Source of the DNA: Bacteroidaceae bacterium
Lineage (GTDB): Bacteria > Bacteroidota > Bacteroidia > Bacteroidales > Bacteroidaceae
Assembly (NCBI GenBank): GCA_017617315.1
Contig: JAFZWM010000004.1
Location: forward strand, 1 to 64,000
DNA length: 64,000 nt
Direction: 5' to 3'
Below are positions 16,834 through 26,292 of the stretch, piece by piece. The stretch's first letter is position 1. Every line of letters begins with the position of its first letter. Made by a program: the position numbers and the translations under genes. Below the pieces are notes generated by a model, which saw nothing but the letters and a program-made list of their open reading frames with translations, did no database searches and was not told where the DNA came from.

Positions 16834-19478
16834 TTTCGATACAAATTCTTACTGTCAACCGGGTTTGCATAGATGCCGAGGAAAATGCGGCGCATCTCGG
16901 CAATGTCGTTGCCATCGGCATACTGCGACAAGCCTTCGACACGGCGCACAAAGGCCTCTTTCTGAACCGCGTCGTACTTATCGGCATATTCATCGGCCGA
17001 ATTAAGCATATCGTGGGCAATAAAGTTGTTTTCTGTCAGATGATAAGCCGCGCAAATCCGGCTGTCAATCAGTTCGGCCACGCGCTTGTTGAACTCCTTT
17101 GCGGCACACGATGATGCCACGGCGTTCAATTCGTCGGCCGTGAGAGGCTTGCAGAACTCTATGTGTACGCGTCCCTTTGGCTGAACGATGCCCGTGATGA
17201 TGCTGTTCAAATCCTCGCCCGGCTTCTTGGTGTAAGGGCCTTTCTGGCGGAGATAGAGTTCGAGAGCCTTCAGATAGTCGCACGTCTCCCACTCGTACGA
17301 AATGGCAATCGGCGCGATGTTAAGTTCGGCCAGCGCATCGGCCTGATTCATGCCGCGACCGCTCATGCCAAACATCTTTATTATGCCTTGGTCGGTGCGG
17401 TCTATGCCGTCCTTTGTACGGCCGTTGCGCTGCGCAATCCATACCGACTGCTTCTTTGCCGTGAGAACCGTGCGGATATAGTCGGACAGATGCGCCGACG
17501 ATTTGTAGAACTCCTTAATGTTGGCGCTCGGTCTCTCTACGCGGAACATCTTGTTAGACTTACCTATATCGATGACGAGCTGTCCCTGCATCAGGTTTGC
17601 GCCGAAGGTTATCTCGCAAGTATCCAGTCCATTGTCCGTCAGCACGTTCTGAAGGAGCGACGCGTCGAGCATTATGTCGCGATGGTTTGAGATGTAGAGA
17701 TAATTCTTGTCCTTGCTTATGTTTTCGATTCCTCCGAACGAGAAATCGGTTGTGCTGCGCTTCAGAATCTGCTTGTTTGCCCAATACATAACGCCAAGCT
17801 GAAAGTCGCGTACGGTTTTGTAGCCGGCAACCTCGGCACGCACCTCCTCGACATCTCTGTCGGGAAAGACGAAGCCTGCGAGCATTCCAAACGATTCGCT
17901 CTGCGCAATACGCTGCATCGCCGCCGGAATCTCGTCCTCAGAATAAGGGCGTATGTCGTCAAAATCCATCATATTTATCTTGTCAATAACGTGATTCAAT
18001 CCAAGGATAACCTCGCTTGTGGTTATCGCCGTAAGCGGAACTCCGCAGAAGCCGTGCAGATTGCAGTTCTGCCCCGTGAGCAGAAGGTTCTTTATCTTAG
18101 TTACAACCGGAACCTGCGAAAGCACTATGTTTCGGCAATCTTTTGAGAATCCGCACATACCGCCTTCCTTTGCGCCGAAATAGTCGCGAATGGTGAGCGG
18201 CGAGGCGGTATTTATCTTGTCGATACAATTCCTGAAATCGGGATAGATTTCCTCAATCTGGCAGATGAGTTTCTCCTTGCACTCCTCCTTCCACGCCTCG
18301 TAGTCTGCGCCGCGCCTGCCAACCGTCGTGTCTTCCCATCGGCTTACATAGTGCCACGGCATAGGGGCGGTGATGACTGCCTTTGTTGCAAACTCACCCT
18401 GATTCTGGTTTGGCGGAGTCATGAAGAGGAATCCGCGAGGCCAGCCGTTGTCGTCGTTGCCGAAGTTCCAGATTTCGGCATACTTGCTCATGTAGTAAGC
18501 CGTGTGGTTGAAGTAGCGGAACGCACCCGGCTTTAGCTTTATGTTGAGCGTGAAGGCCGAATATGAGTTCGGGATGCTTTCGAGACGCGTTCGGTATGCC
18601 TTCGGAAGAGCCTTCTCATCGTCGAGCAGCTTTATCAGCGCGCACGGATGAATGTCGGAGATGTAATAGTCGGCCTCAAGCTCGAGCCCCTTCTGCGTGC
18701 GAATCTTCGTAACCATTCCGTCGGCGGTGCAGATAGTCTTTACACCGTCCGATGTTACTACTTTTCCGCCATTGTCGGTAATGACCTTGGCAAGAGTCTC
18801 GGCAAACCTGAGCGAGCCGCCCTCGAACCTGCTCGGGCCTTTTATGTAGAGCACCGAGATTATTGAGTGGACGAATGCCGGCGTGCTGTCGTATCTGCCC
18901 GAATACATCGGATTCATGTAAGCCACCACGCTTCGCAGTTTCTCGTCGGAGATGTACTTTGCAATGAAGTCGGTTGCCGAGAGCATGAACTCCTCGGAGT
19001 GCATTTTCATTTGCAGCGTCCTTCGCCTGAGCCTGAACAAATCGAGCTCGTCGGTTATGCGGAACATGGCATCGACATATCGCTTCAAATTGTCGCGCTG
19101 ATGCGGAAAATATCGCGACAGCGTCTCGACATATTCCTCGCGTCCGCAGGCTATATCGTAATATTTCTTGTCTTCCGAAAAATAGAGGCGGTCAATGCAG
19201 TCGCGGTCAACATCCTTTATTCTGATGCTGTCGGCAATGCCCAGATACCGGCAAATCTTCCTGATGCTTCCGTCGTGCCCCATTCCGGCAATGACGTGCA
19301 TTCCGGTGTCGAACACCTCGCCAAAGCGCACAAAGCTCTGCAAGCCGCCGCCGATGGTCGAATTCTTCTCAACGACGGTAACTTCCAGTCCCTCCCTGGC
19401 AAGGATTGCTCCTGTGAACAATCCGCCCAGACCTGCGCCTATTATGACTACCTTCTTCTTGCCCATGTCTATCCGCAT
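16830..19478 (-). CDS. CrtI-like FAD oxidoreductase fused to a lysophospholipid acyltransferase
   Basis: 882 aa; start at ATG 19478 (10-bp overlap with the gene before) or ATG 19466. N-terminal ~510 residues: FAD-binding VVIIGAGLGGLFTG and the phytoene-desaturase-like C-terminal LLLTGQNCNLHGFCGVPLTA. C-terminal ~350 residues: acyltransferase with the intact motif NHRDIMLD and a RNGRTKDG substrate segment. The protein likely oxidises or isomerises the polyene or aromatic head and acylates a lipid acceptor; the exact reaction is not known to me. The fusion links two steps that are also separate genes in the cluster. Confidence 0.88.
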   Translation of the reverse strand: MRIDMGKKKVVIIGAGLGGLFTGAILAREGLEVTVVEKNSTIGGGLQSFVRFGEVFDTGMHVIAGMGHDGSIRKICRYLGIADSIRIKDVDRDCIDRLYFSEDKKYYDIACGREEYVETLSRYFPHQRDNLKRYVDAMFRITDELDLFRLRRRTLQMKMHSEEFMLSATDFIAKYISDEKLRSVVAYMNPMYSGRYDSTPAFVHSIISVLYIKGPSRFEGGSLRFAETLAKVITDNGGKVVTSDGVKTICTADGMVTKIRTQKGLELEADYYISDIHPCALIKLLDDEKALPKAYRTRLESIPNSYSAFTLNIKLKPGAFRYFNHTAYYMSKYAEIWNFGNDDNGWPRGFLFMTPPNQNQGEFATKAVITAPMPWHYVSRWEDTTVGRRGADYEAWKEECKEKLICQIEEIYPDFRNCIDKINTASPLTIRDYFGAKEGGMCGFSKDCRNIVLSQVPVVTKIKNLLLTGQNCNLHGFCGVPLTAITTSEVILGLNHVIDKINMMDFDDIRPYSEDEIPAAMQRIAQSESFGMLAGFVFPDRDVEEVRAEVAGYKTVRDFQLGVMYWANKQILKRSTTDFSFGGIENISKDKNYLYISNHRDIMLDASLLQNVLTDNGLDTCEITFGANLMQGQLVIDIGKSNKMFRVERPSANIKEFYKSSAHLSDYIRTVLTAKKQSVWIAQRNGRTKDGIDRTDQGIIKMFGMSGRGMNQADALAELNIAPIAISYEWETCDYLKALELYLRQKGPYTKKPGEDLNSIITGIVQPKGRVHIEFCKPLTADELNAVASSCAAKEFNKRVAELIDSRICAAYHLTENNFIAHDMLNSADEYADKYDAVQKEAFVRRVEGLSQYADGNDIAEMRRIFLGIYANPVDSKNLYRK

Positions 19479-20974
19479 TTTGATTGCTGAATCTGACCGT
19501 AAATAGTCTTAGCCGGAATGAGTTCGGAGCAGGCGATAATCGTTCCGACAAGCACGCCCAACATTCCGTGCGAATTTACGTTCTGTCCTGCCAGAAGCAG
19601 GTTCGGAATTCGCGTTCTGTAAGGCACTCTTCCGGCAATGCCAAGTGCAACGTCTTTGGCAATGCCGTACATCGAGCCACGCTCCGTTCCGGTATAGTCG
19701 ACATACGTCAGCGGCGTTGATGTGTAGAAACTGTCAACCGCTTCCTTAAAGCCCGGGAAATGGCCGTCAACATCGTTTATCAGCCTTTCGGCATGTTCTT
19801 TCTTGAAACGCTCGTAATCATCGCCGCGGCGACCTATTTTAGTGCCGTGCCACTTGGCAACATCGTCGTAGTTCATGTACGAGATTATGATTCCGCTATC
19901 GGCCCAGACAGGATTTTCCTCATGGCACATGTGCATGTAGAGGAAGCCCTTTGGCCATTGCGCGTCGGTATATTGCTCGCAGTTCCACGGCGTGTTGCCG
20001 CGATATGCGTAGAAGTTCGAGTTCATGTACGGAACGGTGTTCTTCCTGAACTTGATGTAGACCGAGAATCCGCCGCTTGTCTGAGGCATGCTGTTTATGC
20101 GCTTGCAGAATGCCGGACGCAGTATGTTTGTGTCGGCAAGCAGTTCGAGCATGCGCATAGGATGAATTGTGCTTATAACGATATCGGCATTGATGAAGCC
20201 CTTGTCGGTATCTACTCCAACAGCCTGATGCTCGTCGCACACGATGCGGTGAACCTTGCAGCGCGTAATCACCTGTCCGCCCATGCGACCGATGTTTGCC
20301 ACGAGCGAGGTGGCAATATGGTCGCTTCCGCCAACAATGCGGAATGCGCTCTGATTGTAGAAATCGGCAATGTGGGCGTGCTGCGCGAAAGGCGTCTTGT
20401 CGAGCTGCGCCGAATAGAGCGGCAACGCTCCCACGATGACATTCTTCAGCATATCGTCGCCAAAGAGTTGGTCGAGCTCGTCGTTTATGCTTTTAAGCTG
20501 ATATTCAGCATGAATGGCATCGTCGCGATGGCTCGACGTGAGCGAGTGCAACGCCGACGAGCCGGCTATCAGCTTTACAATGTCGTAGTATTTTCTGATG
20601 TTATCCTTCTCCTTCGGGAAGTACGATGCCATCGTCTCGATGAAAGGCTCTCTGCCATTGGCAAAACTGAAATTCTGCCCGGCGAGCGACACGATGTCGT
20701 AGCCGTTTACATCGAGCTGCGAAAGCTTTACATCGTCGAGCAGTCCGAGATAGTTCATCAAAGAGTGCATAGTCTGCCCCGGCAGGGCCGAGCCGATGAA
20801 GTGCATGCCCGTCTCGAACTTGGCTCCCCTGCGTTCAAAGCACTGAAGGCATCCGCCCGGCTGAGTGCCCTGTTCAATCACAGTTACGTCGAAGCCGTTC
20901 TTCTGCAAAATCGTGCCGCACGACAGACCGCCAAGTCCGCTGCCAATAATTACAACTCTTTTTCTATCAAACAT
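19469..20974 (-). CDS. CrtI-like NAD(P)/FAD-dependent oxidoreductase
   Basis: 501 aa. FAD-binding motif VVIIGSGLGGLSCGTIL at residues 7-23, then PGGCLQCFERRGAKFETGMH. Near the C-terminus is LLLAGQNVNSHGMLGVLVG, the counterpart of the carotenoid-desaturase FAD segment. It is a paralogue of the N-terminal part of the next gene; paired enzymes of this type are typical of flexirubin-like clusters. Overlaps the glycosyltransferase/acyltransferase gene by 8 bp. Substrate inferred to be the polyene lipid. Confidence 0.88.
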   Translation of the reverse strand: MFDRKRVVIIGSGLGGLSCGTILQKNGFDVTVIEQGTQPGGCLQCFERRGAKFETGMHFIGSALPGQTMHSLMNYLGLLDDVKLSQLDVNGYDIVSLAGQNFSFANGREPFIETMASYFPKEKDNIRKYYDIVKLIAGSSALHSLTSSHRDDAIHAEYQLKSINDELDQLFGDDMLKNVIVGALPLYSAQLDKTPFAQHAHIADFYNQSAFRIVGGSDHIATSLVANIGRMGGQVITRCKVHRIVCDEHQAVGVDTDKGFINADIVISTIHPMRMLELLADTNILRPAFCKRINSMPQTSGGFSVYIKFRKNTVPYMNSNFYAYRGNTPWNCEQYTDAQWPKGFLYMHMCHEENPVWADSGIIISYMNYDDVAKWHGTKIGRRGDDYERFKKEHAERLINDVDGHFPGFKEAVDSFYTSTPLTYVDYTGTERGSMYGIAKDVALGIAGRVPYRTRIPNLLLAGQNVNSHGMLGVLVGTIIACSELIPAKTIYGQIQQSKCG

Positions 20975-22499
20975 CTTGCTCTATCTTGTTACACATTTCG
21001 GTGTATCTGCTTTTGTAATATTTTCTGAAAGCCGAAGCCGTTTCCTTCAGCGTTCCCATGCCGTTCAGCTCTTCTACCGAGCGGCGTTTGTCAATCTCAA
21101 GTCTTATGATGCCCTTGTTCAGATGGCGTCCCTTCTTCGGGAGGACCTTTCCTGCGCCATAGAGCACCAGCGGAACAACATCGACGCCGAGCGACTTTGC
21201 CAAGTAGAACGCTCCCTGATGAAAGCGGCCTATGCGGCAGTCGGGCGAGCGAGTGCCTTCGGGATAGATGGCGATGCTGTAGCCTCTGTCTATCAGCGAT
21301 TTGAGATTGTCCATTATATTGTCGAGCCCAGCCGAAATCGGATAGAACTCGGCATTGTGGATTATATAGCCGTAGAACGGATTGTTCCAAACCCAATCCT
21401 TTGTAAGCACAATCATCTTCGGAGTAACGGCAAGCAGCATCATGAGGTCGAGGTGCGACTGATGGTTGCATATCACAACCGCCGGCTTCTCGAACGTTTC
21501 GCCGCTGTTGTTGCCGATAGAAATCTTCACGCCCGGAATCTTGTGGTAGAAGACGATGAACCTGAGCATGAAGTTAAGAAGCTTGTGCAGACGAAGCTTC
21601 TTCTTCTCGGTAACCTTGCCGATCTTCATGTAGAACATCGTGAACGGAGTTACGACCACAAGACTGAAAAACGAGAAGAAAAGCAGCGAGTAGACCGTTC
21701 GCAAAACCATAAGTACAACTCGCATTATGCGCAGCGGAAGACCGTAGACCACGGCAAGTCCGCACAGAATCGTGTTAAGGATGAAGATGCGCGTAAAGTC
21801 AATTCCGGGACGGAAGTGCGAAACCCTCTCCTCGCGCGGCGGATAGAACACGTTTACAGGCGTGCTCACAAGCTTTACGCCGTGCCATGCGGCAAAGACC
21901 ATCAGCTCGAGTTCGGCCTCGTAGCGCGAGGTGAGAAGCCACAGTCCGTGCAGTTTCCTAAGCGGATAGAGGCGGTATCCAGTCTGCGTATCCTTCAGGT
22001 TATATCCAGTCTGAACCCAGAACCAGAAGTTGCTGAACTTGTTGGCAAACTTGCTGCCGCCGCTTCGCTCCATCTTCTCCAGATTCTGGCGTTCGCCTAC
22101 AATCAGCGCGCCGGGATTCTCTTGATTAGCCTTCAGCATCAGCGGAATATCCTCGGGAAAATGCTGTCCGTCGGAATCGAGCGTGATTGCGTAGGCAAAT
22201 CCAAGTTCCTTGGCCTTTCTGAAGCCGGCTTTCAGAGCCGCTCCCTTGCCTTTGTTCTTTCTCAGCGTAACGACGCGAAGGCTCTCGTATATGTCGGCAA
22301 GCTGCTGGAGGGCATTGGCGGTGGTATCGGTACAGCCGTCATCAACCACAATGACATCGGCGCATTGCAGCAGGGCGCGCTCCACGATATCCTCAACCGT
22401 AGAGCCGTTGTTGTACGTAGGAATAACCACGCAGATGCCTCTGTCGCGCAGAGTCTGCCGCTGTTCCTTCAGTTGCGAACTGTTTACGCCGTCTTGCAT
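20967..22499 (-). CDS. glycosyltransferase family 2 / lysophospholipid acyltransferase fusion
   Basis: 510 aa. Residues ~20-240 are a GT2 domain: VVIPTYNNGSTVEDIV, VVDDGCTDTT and the metal-binding LDSDGQHF. One or two TM segments (~255-300) lead to a PlsC-type acyltransferase with NHQSHLD, YPEGTRS and the VVPLVLYG strand. The combination is characteristic of aryl-polyene clusters, where it is thought to glycosylate and acylate the lipid anchor at the inner membrane. It overlaps the dehydratase gene by 16 bp and the oxidoreductase gene by 8 bp, so all are one transcription unit. Confidence 0.9.
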   Translation of the reverse strand: MQDGVNSSQLKEQRQTLRDRGICVVIPTYNNGSTVEDIVERALLQCADVIVVDDGCTDTTANALQQLADIYESLRVVTLRKNKGKGAALKAGFRKAKELGFAYAITLDSDGQHFPEDIPLMLKANQENPGALIVGERQNLEKMERSGGSKFANKFSNFWFWVQTGYNLKDTQTGYRLYPLRKLHGLWLLTSRYEAELELMVFAAWHGVKLVSTPVNVFYPPREERVSHFRPGIDFTRIFILNTILCGLAVVYGLPLRIMRVVLMVLRTVYSLLFFSFFSLVVVTPFTMFYMKIGKVTEKKKLRLHKLLNFMLRFIVFYHKIPGVKISIGNNSGETFEKPAVVICNHQSHLDLMMLLAVTPKMIVLTKDWVWNNPFYGYIIHNAEFYPISAGLDNIMDNLKSLIDRGYSIAIYPEGTRSPDCRIGRFHQGAFYLAKSLGVDVVPLVLYGAGKVLPKKGRHLNKGIIRLEIDKRRSVEELNGMGTLKETASAFRKYYKSRYTEMCNKIEQDV

Positions 22500-22855
22500 A
22501 TAAGCGATATTTTTGCAAATGTTTTCTCACCCGAGGCAACCGTAACCTTTGCCTCAACCATGCCGTCAGCCTCTTTCACGCCCTGGATTGAATAGCTCAC
22601 CTCCGGAGTCTCGTCGGGCGATATAACGCTGAGGAACTTGACGTTCTTTATTGTCTGTATGTTCAGTTTCTTTTCTAATTGATGCGACAGCAGCTCTACT
22701 GCCATCTGAATTATGCACACTCCCGGCGTTACTGGCATTTCGGGAAAGTGAGCCTTGTAAATAGTATGTCCGGCATTGAGCGAAACGGTATAGACTGTGC
22801 CTCCGTCAGCCGTTTCCGCGCCTTTTATTGTAAAGAAATTATTCAGAAGTTCCAT
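22484..22855 (-). CDS. FabZ-like 3-hydroxyacyl-ACP dehydratase (hot-dog)
   Basis: 123 aa. Catalytic His36 lies in AHFPEMPVTPGV, the FabA/FabZ hot-dog signature, with the helix IIQMAVELLS after it. It would remove water from 3-hydroxyacyl-ACP during polyene chain extension. A second, divergent dehydratase is at 44004-44456 in the other cluster half. Overlaps its neighbours by 17 and 16 bp. Confidence 0.9.
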   Translation of the reverse strand: MELLNNFFTIKGAETADGGTVYTVSLNAGHTIYKAHFPEMPVTPGVCIIQMAVELLSHQLEKKLNIQTIKNVKFLSVISPDETPEVSYSIQGVKEADGMVEAKVTVASGEKTFAKISLICKTA

Positions 22856-23282
22856 TATCCGTGTCGTTTAAAATTGTAAAGCTATACTTCACGCCAACGC
22901 GGCTGTTTGTATATTCGCCGCCCTCGTCTTTGTGCAGGACGGACATTAGTTGCGCCAAATCGCGCCTTATCATCTTTTTTATGTACCAGCGATTCATCTT
23001 GCCGATGATGCTTATTATTTTCACCTTGCCGGTGGCGATGTTGTAGGTGTACGTCATTGCCGGAACACCGAACTCATTGAAAACGCAACAGTTAACCGTT
23101 CCGCCCTCGTTGAGCATCATGCAGATTCCGCTGATGTAGGCTTTCCTGAAGTCTATCTGGACGTTGTATCGCGCCCGTTCGCCGTCCGAGTGCGGAAAAT
23201 GCCGCGAGTCCTGCGCCATCACTCCGACAGAGATGCAGAAGGCGACAAAAAGTATCGCCAGTTTTCTAACCCAATGCCTCAT
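22839..23282 (-). CDS. secreted protein of unknown function in the polyene cluster
   Basis: 147 aa with signal peptide (KLAILFVAFCISVGVMAQ). I do not recognise the family. The mature part is mixed alpha/beta, with GGTVNCCVFNEFGVPAMTYTYN and a basic stretch MNRWYIKKMIRRD. It lies between lolA and the dehydratase with a 17-bp overlap, so it probably acts in the periplasm on export or anchoring of the pigment lipid. That role is inferred from position only. Confidence 0.75.
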   Translation of the reverse strand: MRHWVRKLAILFVAFCISVGVMAQDSRHFPHSDGERARYNVQIDFRKAYISGICMMLNEGGTVNCCVFNEFGVPAMTYTYNIATGKVKIISIIGKMNRWYIKKMIRRDLAQLMSVLHKDEGGEYTNSRVGVKYSFTILNDTDNGTSE

Positions 23283-23288
23283 AAGCCT

Positions 23289-23909
23289 TCATCGCACATT
23301 GAAGTGCGCGTCTGATACAGGTTTGTTCAGCTTAACGTTCTTCATCTCGATGAGGGTGTAGTCGCCGTTCTTCTCGCACATGCGCACCGTGCTTATCATC
23401 TGCTGGCTGCGGCTGAAGGTGAGGACAATCGTCGTCCACATCTGCTTCATCTCCTTCTTTTGCGGAACGAGCGTAACCGTCCATTCCGAAGGCGATTCCT
23501 TTACCGATGCCTTGAATGTCTTGCTGTCGCCGAGGCTCTTTCCAACCACGGTGTTCATTATCAGCCGGGCAATCTCGCGGAACATCTTGTTCTGGTTGAT
23601 GTCGATGACATCGTTGCGACCGTTCTTCTTCAAAACCACCTTGTTGTCGTTCAGGATGAAGGTGTACTTGTAGGGCGATGTGTATTCCCAATGCAGTTTG
23701 TCGGGCTGCTTGTAGTACATCTTGCCGTTTGCCACCATCTTGTCGTTGAGCATCTTAAGGTGCTTTGTCTGCACAAAGTCGCACTCCATCGACTTGAGTC
23801 CGGCACTCGCCTTGTTTATCGTCTGAATTATCTGCTGCTCGTTCTTGGTCTGCGCCATCGCGGCGGCAGGCAGAAGGGCTATCAGCAGAGAATACAATAT
23901 CTTTCTCAT
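23289..23909 (-). CDS. lolA: LolA-like periplasmic lipid carrier
   Basis: 206 aa from the ATG at 23909 (a TTG two codons earlier was rejected). Signal peptide KILYSLLIALLPAAAMAQ. The mature part has LolA hallmarks: early helices, MECDFVQTKHLKML and the strands GKMYYKQPDKLHWEYTSP and FILNDNKVVL. Cluster-borne LolA homologues in aryl-polyene loci are believed to carry the polyene lipid, not lipoproteins, across the periplasm; this copy sits inside such an operon. Gap to the next gene is 6 bp. Confidence 0.88.
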   Translation of the reverse strand: MRKILYSLLIALLPAAAMAQTKNEQQIIQTINKASAGLKSMECDFVQTKHLKMLNDKMVANGKMYYKQPDKLHWEYTSPYKYTFILNDNKVVLKKNGRNDVIDINQNKMFREIARLIMNTVVGKSLGDSKTFKASVKESPSEWTVTLVPQKKEMKQMWTTIVLTFSRSQQMISTVRMCEKNGDYTLIEMKNVKLNKPVSDAHFNVR

Positions 23910-23918
23910 TATCAAATC

Positions 23919-24275
23919 TTACTTTGCTATTAGAAAACATCCGAGCACAATGAACGCCACGCCCATCCACTTAACCCAGTCGACGGTTTCGTGAAAGAAG
24001 ATGATGGCTGCCACCATGCCCAGAACGTAGCTGAGCGAAATCATAGGATATGCCATGCTGAACGGATAGTGCTTTACGATGTGAAGCCACAGCAGACTTC
24101 CGGCGGCATAGCACGCTCCGCAGACGGCAAACTGCCAGTTTAGGAGCACCGACCTGAAGAATGCCGCGTTCCAGCCGAACGGCTCCATGCGCTGTAAGGC
24201 TATCTTCAGGAATACCTGACCGCTTACGAGCAGCACGCATTGCACTATCGCTTTGACAATCAACGAATTTAACAT
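23919..24275 (-). CDS. small EamA/SMR-type membrane protein
   Basis: 118 aa with four predicted membrane helices (residues ~5-22, 45-65, 72-92, 98-116). The pattern PFSMAYPMISLSYVLGMVAA and the conserved Glu in FFHETVDW belong to the drug/metabolite transporter superfamily, near the ArnE/ArnF and SMR groups. A flippase role for a lipid intermediate fits the neighbours (LolA and acyltransferases) but is inference. It lies 9 bp before lolA and 10 bp after the ketosynthase. Confidence 0.82.
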   Translation of the reverse strand: MLNSLIVKAIVQCVLLVSGQVFLKIALQRMEPFGWNAAFFRSVLLNWQFAVCGACYAAGSLLWLHIVKHYPFSMAYPMISLSYVLGMVAAIIFFHETVDWVKWMGVAFIVLGCFLIAK

Positions 24276-24285
24276 TCAGCCTCTT

Positions 24286-26019
24286 TTAATCTTTTGCCCG
24301 TAACAGAACGCTTCGCGAATAGAGGGCGACAGGCTCTGGCTGCCCCAGACGACGGCAGAAGCCGTTGAACGTAGGCGTTGACTCGTCGTGCATTCCGACG
24401 AGCACCGTGCGAGCCTTGCCCAAGGCAATCAGTCGCTTGGCATCCTGCATTGCCATCTCGTACGAGCGGCTTCCGTGCGAATATGTTATGTTGTATCCGT
24501 GACACTTTATGCGAATGGCGATGGCCGCACTCATGGTGTTGTGCGTGCTCTGCATGAAGAGCGTTGGCTTGAGGAGTTCCTCGCCGTTATTTACCATGTC
24601 TTCGAGAAACATCTCGCTGTCTTCCAACATTCCGTAGGCGGTGGCTGTGATGATGGCATCGGGACACTCCACTCCACCCTTCTGCAAGGTGCGGAGCGAT
24701 GTGAGCGTTGCAGCCTTCATCAGCCTGCCCATGCGTCGCGACTCCATAGGCGACACGAACTGGCGGAGTTCACCAAGTTCGGCAGCATCTGTAACCACGT
24801 CCTCGGCAATGATTTCGGCTTCGGGCTTTACAGGATTAGGCTCTACATCGGTCGGACGGCTGCTCAGTATGAGCGACGAATCGTTTCCGCCAAAGCCGAA
24901 CGAGTTGCACAGAACCTTGTTGAGCGTTACGCCGCTCTCGCCTGTCGACGGAGTGATTCCGCCCGGCATCTGGTTTTTCCAGCCAAGGTTTGCAGGAATG
25001 AAGCCGTGAGTCATCGACAATAGGCAGATAACTGTTTCAATCGCACCCGAGGCCGATGTTGTGTGTCCGGTAAACGACTTTGTGCTCGACACAGGCGGCA
25101 TCTTGTCGCCAAATATGCGTTTCAGAGCCGTGCTCTCGCTGTTGTCGTTGTTCGGTGTGCCCGTTCCGTGGGCGTTTATATAGTCGATGGCCGACGGTTT
25201 GAGCGATGCCATAGAAAGAGCATCGGAAACAGCAAGGAACGCGCCTTCGCCGTTTTCCGACGAGGCTGTCTGATGAAAGGCGTCGCATCGGTTTCCGTAT
25301 CCGGCAATGTAGGCTATTGCATCGGGCGCATCTCTCTGCATCACGATGAATGCCGCGCCCTCGCCAAGGTTGAGTCCGGCGCGAGTTTCGTCGAACGGAC
25401 GGCATTGCTTCTCGTCGAGAATCATCAGCGACTTGAATCCGTTGAGATGGAAAGCCGAAAGTGCTTCAGTTCCGCCGGCGATGACGATATCGGCCTCGTC
25501 GTTGCGGAGCATCTCAGCCCCCACGATTATTGCGTTTACAGATGACGAGCAGGCGGTTGAGACGGTATATCCCTCTGCCCCGTCAAGATGAGCGTAGGCT
25601 ATGATGTCGTCGGTACAGCTTCCGCAGTCGTGCTTTGCAGCCAGATAGAGATACTCGTCGCTCTCCTTCATGCTGGCGTAGTAACGCTCGGTTGCGTCCA
25701 TGCCTCCAACGGTTGTGCCGGTAACGAGCCTTACGCGCTTTCCGGCAAGGCAGGCGTTGGCATCTGCCACCGCCTGACGAGCAGCCACGGCTCCCATCAG
25801 CGTTGTTCGGCTAACAACCTTGTCTTGGTCAATGCCGAGCATCTCTTTCATCTGGCTGTCGGAGAGTTTCACCTCGCCCACCGGCAGCTCTTTGTGAGCC
25901 GACTGAAGATAGCGCAGAGGGGCAACGCCCGACTTTCCGTCCATCAGCGAGCAGCACACGGCATGGGCATCGTTACCGATGGCACATACTATTCCAAAAC
26001 CAGTTACAGAAATGTTCAT
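24286..26019 (-). CDS. ketosynthase with C-terminal second ketosynthase-like domain
   Basis: 577 aa. Residues 1-~385 are a complete beta-ketoacyl-ACP synthase: Cys157 in TACSSS, His284 in AHGTGT, His319 in KSFTGHT and the NSFGFGGNDS end. Residues ~410-577 form a second domain resembling the short ketoacyl-synt_2 type (ITATAYGMLEDSEMFLEDM, QSTHNTMSAAIAI). In standard aryl-polyene clusters the chain-length or partner ketosynthase is a separate truncated protein, so this looks like catalytic and partner units in one chain. First long gene of this half after its ACP. Confidence 0.88.
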   Translation of the reverse strand: MNISVTGFGIVCAIGNDAHAVCCSLMDGKSGVAPLRYLQSAHKELPVGEVKLSDSQMKEMLGIDQDKVVSRTTLMGAVAARQAVADANACLAGKRVRLVTGTTVGGMDATERYYASMKESDEYLYLAAKHDCGSCTDDIIAYAHLDGAEGYTVSTACSSSVNAIIVGAEMLRNDEADIVIAGGTEALSAFHLNGFKSLMILDEKQCRPFDETRAGLNLGEGAAFIVMQRDAPDAIAYIAGYGNRCDAFHQTASSENGEGAFLAVSDALSMASLKPSAIDYINAHGTGTPNNDNSESTALKRIFGDKMPPVSSTKSFTGHTTSASGAIETVICLLSMTHGFIPANLGWKNQMPGGITPSTGESGVTLNKVLCNSFGFGGNDSSLILSSRPTDVEPNPVKPEAEIIAEDVVTDAAELGELRQFVSPMESRRMGRLMKAATLTSLRTLQKGGVECPDAIITATAYGMLEDSEMFLEDMVNNGEELLKPTLFMQSTHNTMSAAIAIRIKCHGYNITYSHGSRSYEMAMQDAKRLIALGKARTVLVGMHDESTPTFNGFCRRLGQPEPVALYSRSVLLRAKD

Positions 26020-26034
26020 CCCATTAAAGCGGTA

Positions 26035-26292
26035 TTATTTTTTGCGATTTTTGCTGACGTACTCGGCAATTGTTCTCACGCTCTTGAATATTTCCTTGCC
26101 CTCGGCAGGACTCGCAAGCTTGATTCCGTATTCCTTTTCAAGAAGAACGATGAGTTCGAGCGCATCGATAGAATCGAGTCCAAGGCCTTCGCCAAACAAA
26201 GGGGCGTCGGTATCAAATTCTTCTACAGTCATCTCGCCAAGATTCAACACGTCAATTATCTGCAATTTCAGTTGGTTTATTAAACTATCCAT
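26035..26292 (-). CDS. acyl carrier protein
   Basis: 85 aa. Pantetheine-carrying Ser in GLDSIDALE (~residue 41), followed by the acidic recognition helix. It is the first gene of the downstream cluster half and lies 15 bp before the ketosynthase, so it is probably the chain-extension carrier. The 592 bp upstream hold no gene of the cluster. Confidence 0.92.
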   Translation of the reverse strand: MDSLINQLKLQIIDVLNLGEMTVEEFDTDAPLFGEGLGLDSIDALELIVLLEKEYGIKLASPAEGKEIFKSVRTIAEYVSKNRKK

